NCBI GenBank assembly: GCA_963971405.1
Contig: OZ020485.1
Span: 12,772,001-12,836,000, forward strand
Source of the DNA: Psococerastis gibbosa
Lineage: Eukaryota > Arthropoda > Insecta > Psocodea > Psocidae
Reading direction: 5' to 3'
Length of the DNA: 64,000 bases
Below are positions 43,978-55,199 of the stretch, piece after piece; the stretch's first letter is position 1, and every line of letters begins with the position of its first letter. A model generated the notes under the pieces. It did no database searches. It was not told the DNA's origin and saw only the letters and a list, made by a program, of their open reading frames with translations. The position numbers and the translations under genes were made by a program.

Positions 43978-44367
43978 TGGGCCTACATTAACAAAACAAC
44001 ATAGTACATAATTATTTGTGAAAAATACACGAATTAATTTTTATGTTACGTACTACTTCTCCATTGTATTCCATTTCTTTGGTTCACACAGCACATCTGT
44101 CATTAAATTATCAATCATGCTTTATCTACTGTAAATCTATTGTGATGTGAACTTGAATTTAAGTTATTAAACTTTAGCAACAATAGAAATCAAGCAAAAT
44201 CAGTAAATGGTTCAGCTGTACAGCGGCCTACATGTATCATTGACGATTGGAGTATGCGAGGTTTGATGATCCGCATGCAATTGATGATAATACTGATAAT
44301 TTACATTGTAGTATTATATGGTATACATAACACTGACATTAAATTAACTTTGGTTGAAGAGGTAACC
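43978..44367. other. AT-rich spacer
   Basis: No gene or repeat was recognised. Confidence 0.5.
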
Positions 44368-44546
44368 TCCTCGTTATAACCGAAATTAGAGGATATGGAA
44401 AAAACTGGGCTTGGCGGGATTCGAACCCACGATCTACGCCTAACCGGGGTGTCGTCCAGCCGTTAAGACGACGCCCCGGTTAGGCGTAGATCGTGGGTTC
44501 AAATCCCGCCAAGCCCAGTTTTTTCCATATCCTCTAATTTCGGTTA
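44368..44546 (+). repeat. Palindrome made of tRNA-like sequence
   Basis: Two arms of about 79 bases are near-perfect reverse complements around a 12-base centre (CAGCCGTTAAGA). Plus-strand positions about 44453-44517 fold like a tRNA: D-arm region GTCCAGCCGTTAAGAC, anticodon arm ACGCC-CCGGTTA-GGCGT, and T-arm GGGTTCAAATCCC; the acceptor stem is poor. The loop CCGGTTA would place GGT (Thr-like) at the anticodon, but base 33 is C instead of U. A TTTTTT run follows. The left arm is an inverted copy of the 3' two thirds of that tRNA-like body. It is a SINE-like or tRNA-pseudogene element, not a functional tRNA. Confidence 0.7.
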
Positions 44547-45240
44547 ATACTGATAATAGTGTTGTCATCAAAACCTCACGTACAATTCGCAATGTGGTTG
44601 AGTTCAGAACACACGGCCCAAAGTAAATTTTTACACAATACATGCCAGTTCTTTCTTTGTAAACCTCTCTGTAGAATAGGGTAGCTAGATGCACTCTTGT
44701 TGGGAAGCCGACTTCAGGACGACATAAAATGGCAAATTTAGTTTAGTACTCATTCTTTTAAGAAAGTGGATTACAGTTTAAGAGCTTATATACCGGGGAG
44801 ACAAGACGAATAATTTTTAAAGTAGGTAGCTCCGAACTGAAACGGGCACGCACTAAAATGAAGGATCTTGCATTAAGTACCATTGTCAATAAAGAATCTG
44901 CTGAAATTTATAAATTAAAGTCTTAAATCAAGAACTTAAGCAATGAACATAAACTTAAATAAAAACATAAATATTTTTTTAGGGCTGCATTTGTTGGAAA
45001 ACGGTACAAGAGTACCTACATTTGCTAATCAAAAGTCTTAGCCCTGTTATTGTGAAGTTCTTAGTACACTTAAAAGTAGAACGTCATTCATGATACACTA
45101 TTGTAGTAGGTAATATTTATTATAGATTTTTTTTCGGACATTACTAGTATTACTTTACCCATTGGTAAAGCGGTTCACGCCCTCAATGTCAACCCGAGTA
45201 CAAGTGACAATGGAAACCCTCTATTATGCATCCCATCAAG
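44547..45240. other. AT-rich DNA without a recognised gene
   Basis: A short coding-like stretch near 44820-44925 (RARTKMKDLALSTIVNKES) is broken and unassigned. Nothing else was seen. Confidence 0.45.
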
Positions 45241-45414
45241 GCCGTAGCCAGGATTTTTTTCTTGGTGGGGGGGTTAGAAATTTTGTTGGGTATTACATAG
45301 TGGTTTTCATTTTTCCTCTCAAAATCCGATTCTATCTAGTATCAAGCCATTTCATTTCGGGGGGGGGGGGGGGGGGGGGGTTGAACGCCATGAACCTCCC
45401 TTCGCTACGGCCAT
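45241..45414. mobile_element. MITE with GGCCGTAGC ends and a poly(G) tract
   Basis: Inverted ends GGCCGTAGCCAGG and CCCTTCGCTACGGCC. It holds a 22-G tract (45359-45380). A related end (CAGTGGCGTAGCCAAGGG) is at 55666. Confidence 0.6.
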
Positions 45415-45718
45415 ACTTCCCATTGACATTGCACCAGGCGATATCTCGATTAAACCTAGTTCGTGAACGAGTCTCCGATATGATAAACAAGGTAAAAGTT
45501 GTAAGCATATTTATAAACAGCAGAAACATTACTTGACAATGTCAACCTTAGTTTAAATACATGTTATCATATTTTGGTGTGAACCTCACCAAAAAAAAAA
45601 AAACAGTACAAAGACCCAAAAAAGAATACTTTACTCCTAAAAAGAGTACATCTGGTCACCCTATTTTAAGAGCCCACCATTTGTCTTCTATAAAGCCACC
45701 ATATAGTAAACATATTAT

Positions 45719-45982
45719 CTACGAAATAACTGTGTCAATTGAAGCTGGTTTGACTTTGATTTGTGATACGATTACATCGCCTTCTATTAAAATGGTATCG
45801 AGATTAGAAGGCTCCTCCAGCCGCAATGGAAAGGCAAGCACATCGGATTCATTAATTTTAACATGAAAACCTTCAGTCAAATAAAAAATACGAATATTGA
45901 AAGACATACCAGGCGAGAAAGGAGACAAGTCAGGCTTGATTTCTTCACCCCATTTTCCACCATTCCACGAATTTAAAATTAT
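45719..45982 (-). CDS. Galectin exon 6 (last)
   Basis: Encodes IILNSWNGGKWGEEIKPDLS and GFHVKINESDVLAFPLRLEE to IDTVIS and a TAG stop at 45719-45721. It completes domain 2. Confidence 0.9.
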   Translation of the reverse strand: MILNSWNGGKWGEEIKPDLSPFSPGMSFNIRIFYLTEGFHVKINESDVLAFPLRLEEPSNLDTILIEGDVIVSQIKVKPASIDTVIS

Positions 45983-48900
45983 CTGCAAAAATTGAAGCAA
46001 CAATTAAAAACTGAAACATTTTTCATTATTTTGCTATTCGCGCCTTTGCGTCCTTCTAACTGTAAAAGCAATGAAAAATATTTTTGTGAGCCTACTGTAC
46101 ATGCCGAATTTCATCAATTTCTATCGAGTAGTTTGGCCCCAAATCGAGTTGCAGACCAAACGACAAACCACCAGAGATTTCATAAAAACCACCTTTTGTG
46201 TTGGCTTCTCAAATTGTGTAAATCGGTTGGAATCACGAAATCGATAATTGCGACCATCACAAAGCATTCCTTATCCTAACGTACAACTAGGATAACAATG
46301 AACATCTCATTTATGACTATACGATTGAAATTCAATGAGAAATGTGACTTTGAAAAAACAACGGAAGATGCGAGGGTACATTTGCTCTTATGTCGCGTCT
46401 GGGCAACGGGAAATTCTATAATGAGGAATGCGTCTGGGCCACTCCAGGCTCACACGGTCATTTAATGTTGAACCACCGAGTTGCTATAACGGTGAAGTCC
46501 CACTGACACAGGCGCATGTCCAGCTGACCTGCCCGGTCTCCGCTGACCCCTGAACCTGTCTTCCTCTTCTGTACACACTGCGACCCCTGCTTGGAAATGA
46601 CGAGAATACTCTGAGCATGGGGTTGACAACAACATGAACGCGGTAGCCCAGAAGGGAAAAGCGCCGATTTATTTAAGAATAACAAATTGCATGGCCCGTA
46701 AGAAATGTTAGGAAAAATGAGTTAGGTAATGTTCACAAACCTGTTGCTCTCGCAGCCCAGGCATACAAAGCCTGAGGTTGAAATGGAAAGGTACATCGGG
46801 GTGAGGTACTATTGTTGATCCGGCCTGCAGATTGACGTAGAAACTCTGAGGCAACAATTTAATACGGCCTTTTATCTCCACTATTGTTCCAGGCTTAATT
46901 AATTCAGTCTTTCTCTGCAATAAAAAAAAATTGGTTATTTAGTCCTATGGTGAATGACAGATTAAGCCAAAAGATTGTGTACAGATTCCTCCAAGCAAGA
47001 GTAGCTTACAACAAATAATCTAAAATGTTGCATCAACCAACATAAACCTAAGAATGAAACGAATACTGAAGTCTGTGGTTTCGAGCATTCCATATTATAT
47101 ATGGGTGTGAGACATGGTATATCAGCGAAACAGACCAAAAAAAAAAAAGAAAGCTTTTGAGACGAGTGCTATCGTCACATTCTACGAATATCATGGCAAG
47201 ACCACGTCACCAATGAGGAAGTTCTAACCAGAATAAGCGAAGCGAAAAGAAACTCTAGTTGCAACCATATCTTGCAAGAAGGGCACGCTGGTTCTGATAT
47301 CTACTACGACATGAGAAGTTTGTCAGTTGCATCATAGAAGGGACCATAGAGGCGAAAATCGACCAGGACTTCCATTGTCGATTGTCGCTTTTGCAGTCGG
47401 TGTTGATTGACATCGACGGGTGAACCAGTTAGCCAACGTCCAAAAATGCATACGGAAACAACACCAATAATGTCCGAATAACGAATGAGGCTGTTTGGCA
47501 GGGCAAGCTTCAATGGCCACTACAAGTAGGCCTATGTCCGTAAAAGCTCTTCAAGTAATAAATAGCACCAACCTTAATATCAGGATGTTCGTCCTCTGCT
47601 TCTTTAGGATAGATGACCCGAGGTAATTTGCTAGGCACTACGGTCGGATAGCTTTGGGAATTGTGATAGAAAATCAAGTCGACGGCGAGGTCGCCTTCTA
47701 TTTGCAGAGATCGTACTTCATCGACAGGCATACGGAACGAAAACTTGCAGAAGTGTCGGTTGTTTACAGCCACCTGAAATTAACGAGGTAATTGGTAATA
47801 GTTGTAGAAAATCATCAGAGTTGATGCTCTGTTGATGCTGAGTACTGGACGCAACTGCCTGTGCTGAGTGAGTGCCTCATCCCATCTAAATTATCCCACT
47901 ATACACCATACTTCACTGGCGAAAATCTTACATAAATGCTTTAACTGTGCAGGCCCGTGATGTGGCGGTACATCGAAGTTTTGGGGAAGGTGATTGGACA
48001 ATTGATAGTAAATAAAACACACGCCTGTGCCCTGCGGTATGTCAAATAATTGTCATAAATTGTAATTGGTATCAATATTATTGAATATATTGTATACACT
48101 AACTTAACTGAGCTTTAACAGTTTAGTCTCAAAAACTGTGGAGTGTGCGGGGATTGATCAACCTACACACCCCATTAGCTGAGATGAGTAGTGAGTAGCT
48201 CGAACAGAAACTGGCAAGACAGAGTGCAGACTGGGATTAGTATTTAGTGGGACTGTGGGAGGCTGGGACTCGCCGGGAGGTTTCAGTCCCTAAATCCGAA
48301 TGCCAAAAACAGCCATGACCAAATTCCTCAGCCACTCACAAACAGAGGGTGGTGAACAAAGGAATATGGACTGGTGACCATGGCACGGGCGGAATGAGGT
48401 CCCAACCCCCTGCTGCGTTTACCTCCCACGTTCTCACACGGGGTAGGCTGGGACCCCACCACCCAATCTCATGTTGGGGGTTTATCGGCCCCAACACTTA
48501 CTATACATTAAAAAATATAGAAGAACACATCTTTTATACTAATTTTCCAGTAATAGCTCCAATATTTATATATCCTGTCAAATTAGAATTTTTACACTTA
48601 TGAAGTCTTTCCTTTGCGGGCTGCCCTTTAAACGCCCCAGCAGACGTCAGAGAAAGGGAGAAAGAAACACCAGAAATTATCAAAATATGGTGGCATACCA
48701 TAAATTGTCCATCGGCTACGAATATAGTGACAATGACATTTCGTCCGGGTGTGAAGGGGAATGGCCGACCACATGCCAGCTCTTCCTCTCCCCAGCTGCC
48801 CCTCCTCCTAATATTTCGAACGACAGCGCGGCGGTCGAACCGAGGGTTGAAATGGAAACATATGTTACTACCTGCCCCCTTGCCCGCCAGCAGGTTGATT

Positions 48901-51900
48901 GTGAATCTGGAACATAACAGCTATTCAGTGTTCTGTAGAAAGTGCGATAAGAGGCGCTCATCTTAAATCTAGTTACCGCTTAGGTGAGGTGATATGCCTT
49001 GCGTCGTGCTCAGAATCTGATGTGAGAGCAAGGTACCCCCCGGATAGCTCAGCCAATCAACGATTCCGCAGATGCGACTAAGCGTTAGCGGGAGGATCTC
49101 GCCATAAACGCAATAGAGTCAAAGTCATGTTATTAACACAACTCGGGCAATCACAGATTTCCGTAGATGCGACCCAAGGTCAAATGCGCTCAACTTCTGC
49201 ACCTGCGATTCTGTTGTCAACCCTGCCATTGAATTGTATATTTCTTCTTCACTCTCCGAAATTTAATTATTTATTTTATTTTTCAACACTACAACTTGGT
49301 CACATTTCCTCAGACACACGTTTGCCCACTATGGCTATACTGAGCTTATGGATAGGTCCGAGCTATTCTATTTTATTATCGTTGGTTGGAGCTCTAATCA
49401 TTTTCAAATCTGACACTAATGTAATGCTATAATAAATCATACTTCTCTTTATTACGCGTTAAACACGCTATCCGCTATCGTGAATCCATGAATAGATCTC
49501 TTTTGCATAGAAAATTGTTTCAGATCAGATCATGGACGCAACCGTGCACAACCAATTTAACGACATGTCTTGAACTTTGAACTTCTATACGAAAGACGTA
49601 AATAAAAATTAAATAAAAATAAGGACAATTTTCTTTCTTTCTTATGTCAACAGACAAAACTCAACATTTAGTCAGGTATTGAGAAGACTCGACATTTTCG
49701 AAGAAAGTGCTAATGCTTTGAAGGAAATGCATGAAATTATAAATACAGCCCAACCTTTAACTTAAGGAAAAAATATTTTTGCTTGAAGACAGTGCTCATG
49801 GTTTGATGAATATAAACACATTCATATGCTTCAATTATGTAACACATAAGCTTATGTTTCTGATTATGAATTTGTTTGTGTCTTTACTGAATGCCTGCAC
49901 TGAGTATTAAGGTTCCAGATTTTTCTTCAAACTTTTCACTTCCACATCCCGTCCTACATACCTAGGGCCTTTCATTTTAGATTCGAATAAAAACAAACCT
50001 ATTAGGATAGGAATCAACAGTCCCATGAATTTGAATAGTTTTCCCCACGTAGAGTCCATCAGGAATCTCACCTATGTAAGGTAATACCTGCAAATTAAAA
50101 GAAAAACAATGTTAAAATTAAGACAAGTCTAAGTCATTTTTAGAAAAGTCGGTTGTCACTCGTTTATTTCTTAATGAGCCTCTTTCGTACAGGAACATGC
50201 TTGCAGCCAACCCATCAAAACTTCAGGGTTTTGACGTCATTTCTATTGCTACAAGACGGATTGCCGCCATTTTATTTCGAACCTATTTATTTATACTTAA
50301 CATGACATTCGTAAAATTTTTTCATGAAAATTGGCAATCTCTTACTAATGAGGAACCCGAAAACGTCGACGGAAAAGTAAATAGAGCAATATTTTTTACG
50401 TCGCTTTTAAGAAAGAAGAAAGAAAATTGTCTTTATTATCCATATGGGCGAATTTTAGCTTTGTATGGGTTACTTCGCCCTACTCAGCAGTTTTAGAGGA
50501 AGCGACAAGTCCCAGCCATGTACTGTACATGATTAAAACATATCTTTCGTTTTCAAGGCATAGGCATAATTAAGCCCGCGGGGAGTTTACCCATTCACAT
50601 CTTATTTGGGCAAAAACATAATTATGTGTTTATTATTTTTACATCTTTTAGAGGACCTCAATTTTAGAATCTCAATGGGTTGCCGTGCATGTGTGTCGAT
50701 TATGTATCATTGAAATGTACCGTAAACTGTGCTTTAATATGCCTAAAAATCACAAGTTGAGAATTAATGCGGTATCGGATTGTAACTAGGGTAGAGTGGA
50801 GTTTCATTATAGGAGAGTACGCCAAAAAATATTTTTTTAATCTTGGGGCCACCCATGGAGCTAATTTGGGGCCACACGATGCCACGTAACTCTTGCGATC
50901 GCTTCTTGTTGGTTTTTATTTATCTGTTTATTTGAAGAAATTTAATTCCTCAATTATTTCAACAATTAATATCCGTCTTATTAAATATTCTGTGGGCAGT
51001 CTGAAAGACATTGGGGTGACAATAATATGGTGTATTTTCGTACCCAAGAGCGTAGAATCAGGCGCCTGATTGCTGACAATTTTCTCTCCGGCTTCCGTTG
51101 ACAAGAATCCAGCAATTTTAGCCCTTACTCGTATAAACGATGTTAGGAAGAGTACAAATTTAAAAAAAAAGTTTGACAGTGGTTAGCAGTTTCAAGGTCA
51201 AGTAGCCTACACTGTTCAAGATTAAAAGCGAAAATCGAAAATGACCTTGACAAAGCGGAAAAGGAAATTCTCTACTATATGTTAATGACACACTGATGAT
51301 AGTGTCTTCTACGTGATAAATATACATGAAAATATGTAAGCACGATACTCATACATGCGTTCAATTCAGTGATAGGTAACACGTGTCTTTAGCATAGCCC
51401 ATAGGTATTTCTATAAGTATCGATGCTCAAAGTAATGAACACATAAAAATAGTATAAATTTAATGTAAAGGTCAGGCATAAAATGTGCTGCAACTAAAAA
51501 AATATTGCTCTAATCTAATGGCATCATTTGCATCAACGGTCAACCGACGAAACATGCTGGCTACGCTCCTCAGACCTCAGTAGGTAGAAAAGCAATGATT
51601 GCCTGACTGTCGCATCACGGAAACAATGTAGAACAGACTTCGCCCACGTTAATCAATGAACAAACAGTCAAGCTCAGAGTAACTTGTCAATAATAACAAT
51701 TACGTAAGATTCAGCTATGCTGCGTAGGTTAAGGTTACATACCGGATTGCACACTTTATGTACTCCAAAATTGTCCACACTTTCAACCACCTCTTCGCCT
51801 ATTGCAATGCCCAGCTTTTCTGAATTTTCCGCACACCAAAACATACCGTGCCGAGCATCAAATAAACTTTTAGAAGTAGAAATCTTGTATATATCAGTTC

Positions 51901-51979
51901 TTGGCACAACGCCGCAACAGTAGAAATGGCTTCTCTTTGTTTTCCTCTCATCTAGTTCCACTTTCCGACAGCAGAGCAT
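45719..51979 (-). CDS. Tandem-repeat galectin, six coding exons
   Basis: The only convincing host gene. Coding exons, in order: 51979-51743, 50089-49999, 48906-48699, 47773-47573, 46914-46741, 45982-45719 (stop TAG). All introns are GT-AG and all phases join. The product is about 390 residues: an N-terminal extension of 79, then two galectin domains. Domain 1 (exons 2-4) has PYIGEIPDGLYVGKTI, FHFNPRF, VVRN, SWGEEE and VAVNNRHFCKF, a full set of beta-galactoside-binding residues (H, N, R, N, W, E). Domain 2 (exons 5-6) has GTIVEIKGRIKLLPQSFYVN, FHFNLRL, NSWNGGKWGEE and VKINESDVLAFPLRL; Pro of HFNPR is Leu. Galectins bind galactose-type glycans and act inside or outside cells without a classical signal peptide; insect forms are linked to immunity. 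Exon 2 has two extra bases in an A-run (T-run at about 50039-50044) that break the frame; this is either a sequencing error or a real lesion. Confidence 0.85.
46020..46265 (+). repeat. Interspersed repeat (GACNGAC/FHKNH family), copy 1
   Basis: Reads GTGAGCCTACTGTACATGCC, then AATTTCATC, AGTAGTTTGGCCCC, and TTTCATAAAAACCACCTTTTG. The same chain of motifs is at about 59460-59610, with a short form at 62020-62100. It lies in intron 5 of the galectin gene. Confidence 0.65.
46741..46914 (-). CDS. Galectin exon 5
   Basis: 58 codons starting RKTELIKPGTIVEIKGRIKL and ending LRLCMPGLREQQ: the start of domain 2. Acceptor TTGCAG, donor GTTTGT. Confidence 0.9.
47030..47280 (+). pseudogene. RTE-like LINE C-terminal fragment in galectin intron 4
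   Basis: Frames read GSETWYISETDQ, then CYRHILRISWQDHVTNEEVL and TRISEAKRNS, the post-RT region seen in RTE-type LINEs. It is frameshifted and truncated. Confidence 0.55.
47290..47553. repeat. Unassigned repeat, copy 1 (galectin intron 4)
   Basis: Blocks ATGCATACGGAAACAACACC and AATAATGTCCGAA, GTCCGTAAAA recur with substitutions at 56330-56500. Element class unknown. Confidence 0.6.
47573..47773 (-). CDS. Galectin exon 4
   Basis: 67 codons: VAVNNRHFCKFSFRM, VRSLQIEGDLAVDLIFYH, then an inter-domain linker (PSKLPRVIYPKEAEDEHPDI). Acceptor ATTTCAG, donor GTTGGT. Confidence 0.9.
48000..48600. other. Intronic, non-coding
   Basis: Part of galectin intron 3; no separate gene is supported on either strand. 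Confidence 0.5.
48699..48906 (-). CDS. Galectin exon 3
   Basis: Encodes FTINLLAGKG, FHFNPRF, RAVVRNIRRRGSWGEEE and PFTPGRNVIVTIFVADGQFM, the sugar-binding core of domain 1. Acceptor GTTCCAG, donor GTATGC. Confidence 0.9.
49000..49950. other. Intronic, non-coding
   Basis: Galectin intron 2. A 101-codon frame at 49127 has no features and is rejected. Confidence 0.5.
49999..50089 (-). CDS. Galectin exon 2 (contains a 2-base frame break)
   Basis: Begins GTATTACCTTAC after the acceptor TTTGCAG and encodes LPYIGEIPDGLYVGK; then two extra A bases shift the frame before TIQIHGTVDSYPNR, which is unmistakably galectin. It ends AATAG at a GTTTGT donor. Confidence 0.8.
50090..51742. other. Galectin intron 1, non-coding
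   Basis: A 99-codon plus-strand frame at 50197-50496 shows no known motif. No transposon core was recognised. Confidence 0.5.
51743..51979 (-). CDS. Galectin exon 1
   Basis: 79 codons from the ATG at 51979 (context CAAAATG) to a GTATGT donor. It encodes MLCCRKVELDERKTKRSHFY and later AENSEKLGIAIGEEVVESVD, ending in CNP, which joins smoothly to the PYIGEIPDG start of domain 1. The N-terminal extension resembles nothing I know. The exon is supported by its exact phase-0 length and its end matching galectin NPV-LPY boundaries. Confidence 0.7.
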
Positions 51980-52407
51980 TTTGCGCGGGAAAACTTTGAA
52001 AACTTTTTCTCATTTCAAATTTTTGTAAACCATAAGTTTCACTAGAAATATTTAGGAATTATGTATTTTTATTTCACAAAATTACGTTATGGTAGCACAA
52101 GCTATGGTAAATGTGCGACTGAAAAATCAATCGACTGTATTTTAGCAATACACACACGTGACTAACTACTCAGAACACGCAGGTATGTACACCTACTGGA
52201 GACAGTACCGTCATGAGCAAAATTGCAGTTGATTGTGTTATTGATAAAGAAAGAGGAAAACGTGAACATCTATCATGCAGTGGAAATTTTGAATTGAGTA
52301 TGTTAATGGACAGTACCGTTCGTAGGCTTACAGTCAACTAACCGGAGCGTTGTAGCCTACTGTGCTCTTCAACATTTTTCCCAATTTCATTATTGCCTTT
52401 TATTGCC

Positions 52408-52409
<2 letters not shown>
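51980..52409 (-). promoter_or_regulatory. Presumed galectin 5' flank
   Basis: The sequence directly upstream (to the right) of the galectin start. AT-rich, with no clear TATA box that I could fix. Included as the likely promoter region only by position. Confidence 0.3.

Positions 52410-52482
<73 letters not shown>
52410..52482. repeat. (ATT)n microsatellite
   Basis: About 24 uninterrupted ATT/TTA triplets. Confidence 0.95.
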
Positions 52483-52483
<1 letters not shown>

Positions 52484-53416
52484 GGTGCAGTAGAATTGGC
52501 TGCACCATAATTTATAACATTTACAGATTGTGAATGGTGATAAGTTCTTCGAGCATAGGTCACGAATATATTGGGAGGCAGGGCTGAGCAGTCAAGGACG
52601 GGCGTTTGCTGAAGTTATGAAGTAAAATACAATACATTTTAGGTACCTAATTCACTTTAATTTAATTGATTTGTTGTTATTGCTATATCTACGGCTACTG
52701 TTGTGTTAATTTAAAAGAAATCGTTTGTGGCTGAATCACTCTTCCAATGGGCACTAAGTTTAGTCTTAACAATTATTCTCCTGTAGTATACATATCGAAT
52801 ACACTCCCTATATCAGTCCAGCCATATACATAGAATGATTGTGTTCGCAAAATTTCTATACGCGGTAAACCCGCGTTTAAGTCGCAATCGGGTAAATATT
52901 TTTCGTCTACAATACGGTACGTTATTAATTAGGTACCAAGTCTCCATACACTATATATATATATATATACACACAGTACTTTAATGAACGAGATTTCTCT
53001 TGTATTTTATATGCCTGTATATATGCTCACTTGTAGCAGTAGGTCAGCCAAGGACCAAGAATGAAAAAGCTTTATTATTTATATACGCGTATTAGCTTGA
53101 GAGACATTCCCATATAGTTTTGGTCTATCCTATGTCATTATTGGATGAATTAGGTATAGTAGGGCCTAACCTCATCGTAGGCCTAAAACCTACGGTACGC
53201 CCTGCACAATGTTTATTTCTCACTCACTCAGTTGCACGTTAAAACACAACTGATTAGGCCATGCGTCATACTCCCTAAGTATACTACGTGATGCATACAT
53301 AGGGACCATGGCAGACGAGTACCTATTGCTGCGACCTTGACAACTACTACACTCTACAGTCCGTAGCCGGACTAGGTCACTTCGTGGATGCCATCTTAAT
53401 TAAATCCTGCTACATA
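52483..53416. other. Non-coding AT-rich DNA
   Basis: No gene. A (TA)n run lies at about 52952-52969. Confidence 0.5.
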
Positions 53417-53773
53417 TAGGGTTGCCAACCGTACTCTATTTCTGAGTATTGTACTCATTTTCATGTATGTGTCCTCTACAAACTGAGAGTCATTTAGAGT
53501 ACGCAAAAATACTCTTTTTCTGAAACATGTAAGAAGCAAAATATTTTTTTTATGAAAGAATGTAAATTTAGGGACATTGGCTAAGAAAAGACACTCTAGC
53601 ACGAATGAAAATTGTTTGAATTTGGGCGCGAATTTCCATCTAGTTCCGTGATTTTGACTCATTTAATAGTAAATAATTATACTAAGTACTCTTTTTTTTA
53701 AATACGGTACTCTTTATTTTCCATCTCTAAAGTCAGATGTACTTTATTTTGAGAAAAAAAAGTTGGCAACCCC
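53417..53773. mobile_element. MITE with GGGTTGCCAAC ends
   Basis: Starts AGGGTTGCCAACCGTACTC and ends with the complementary AGTTGGCAACCCC. The internal part is AT-rich with repeated TACTCTTTTT blocks. Such ends are common in hAT-type MITEs, but no clean 8-bp duplication was found. Confidence 0.65.
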
Positions 53774-55199
53774 ATAGCTACATAAGTCTATTCCATGGAA
53801 TAGGAAAGTCGTCGTTTCGTTTATATAAAGTATACACCGTACCATCCATTCAGCAGCTTCTTTCCCCAAATCAGCCTTTAGAAGTTTTGGATTAAAAATC
53901 AATCAAATGAGTGCCCTTTGGTCCATACTGCGTAGAATGCATATTCCCTTCAAATTCGTATACTATGTAGCCTTTGTATCCATCATTTGCTGATAAGTAG
54001 CTTATACTTGGGCGATATGGACATGATAGTATCATTAATATGTCGTATTTTGAGAAAAACTTTCGCTTGTCAGTTTAATAGGCTTGTCCGACCACCTGAA
54101 CTAAACCAATCAGAAACCAAGCTTTCAAGAGAAAATCTGAGTAACTACCCCCCACTAAGCGCTTTTTTTGTACAAATTCGATTTTTACAGGAAAGTTCGA
54201 TCTTAAAATGCGATAAATAGGAAATCATGTACGGGTTCATTTGTACCAATTCTTTGTGATTTTCTCTTGGGATGTTCTCTCCTCGTCATACACTGTACAT
54301 TACGATTAGATGGTCCTTAACTTCTAAACTTCTAGACATAAAATAGACCCATTACCTTCCACAACAAGGTCCCAGCCTCGACCTTCCGCGCTGTAGCCCA
54401 ATACTCAACTTTACTAAGGCCATGGCGTATGCCTGTGGCAATGTTCCCGAAGCACCCGGATATAATGGAAGCCCCCGGTCACCTTGGGAACGGGGGCGCG
54501 TTGTTTTGGGAACGGGGGCGCGTTGTTTGGGAGCCGCTGCGGTTGCGCAGTGCCGTCTACAGGCCCCATAACAACCCCCATCTGCCTGCATCAGTACCAC
54601 ACACAGCGTCGCGGGGCCTACAGCGCTGCGTCCCTTACCGACAACAAGTGTCCGAGGTAAGACCCCCATATTGGAAAGCGTTTTCTTCTATCCAAAATCC
54701 TGCAGTGGCTTTCTATGGCCCACATTTCCTCATTCTAAATTATTTAGTTCTACTGGTTATGGCTATGGGCGTATGCTATTTTATGATATGTACCTACTAA
54801 CTTTATACTGTTGGACCAACAATCGAAACGAACGACGCACTGTGTTTGTTCGATTTTATTAATGCATGCTTATGGGCATTTTTGAATAAACAAAGTGCTT
54901 TATTCGTTTTAATTTCTGGTCCAATAGTAATGTGTAAGGCAATGAGTGTAAGGAGCATTCGTTTATTTTCCAATGTCAATAATATTTTTCTGTGCCTATC
55001 CAGTGTTGTGTCTGTGATAATAATAACAATAATTTAAAGTGCTATATGTATGTTTACTAATACATATGAAAAAGAGAAAGCATTACAGTGCAAGGAGCAT
55101 TTATTCTTTTCCCAATGCCAATAATATTTCCCAGTGCTGAAATAATCAGTGACAGGGAGAAGACTTTGCCGTGTTGTGGTTTATAAAGTTTGTCGGCAG
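53774..55199. other. Non-coding; includes a GC-rich patch at 54420-54660
   Basis: No gene supported. The patch at 54420-54660 is much more GC-rich than its surroundings and contains a perfect 22-base tandem duplication (54484-54505, 54506-54527; TTGGGAACGGGGGCGCGTTG plus TT). Origin unknown; perhaps foreign or an old exon. Confidence 0.5.

Noticed and set aside
44453-44517. Functional tRNA-Thr gene
   Set aside because: The acceptor stem is poor, base 33 is C, and the body is part of a palindrome with a second element-like copy.
49127-49432. 101-codon frame as a host gene
   Set aside because: Intronic to the galectin, no motif, low-complexity hydrophobic runs.
50197-50496. 99-codon frame in galectin intron 1
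   Set aside because: No family, no splice or promoter support.
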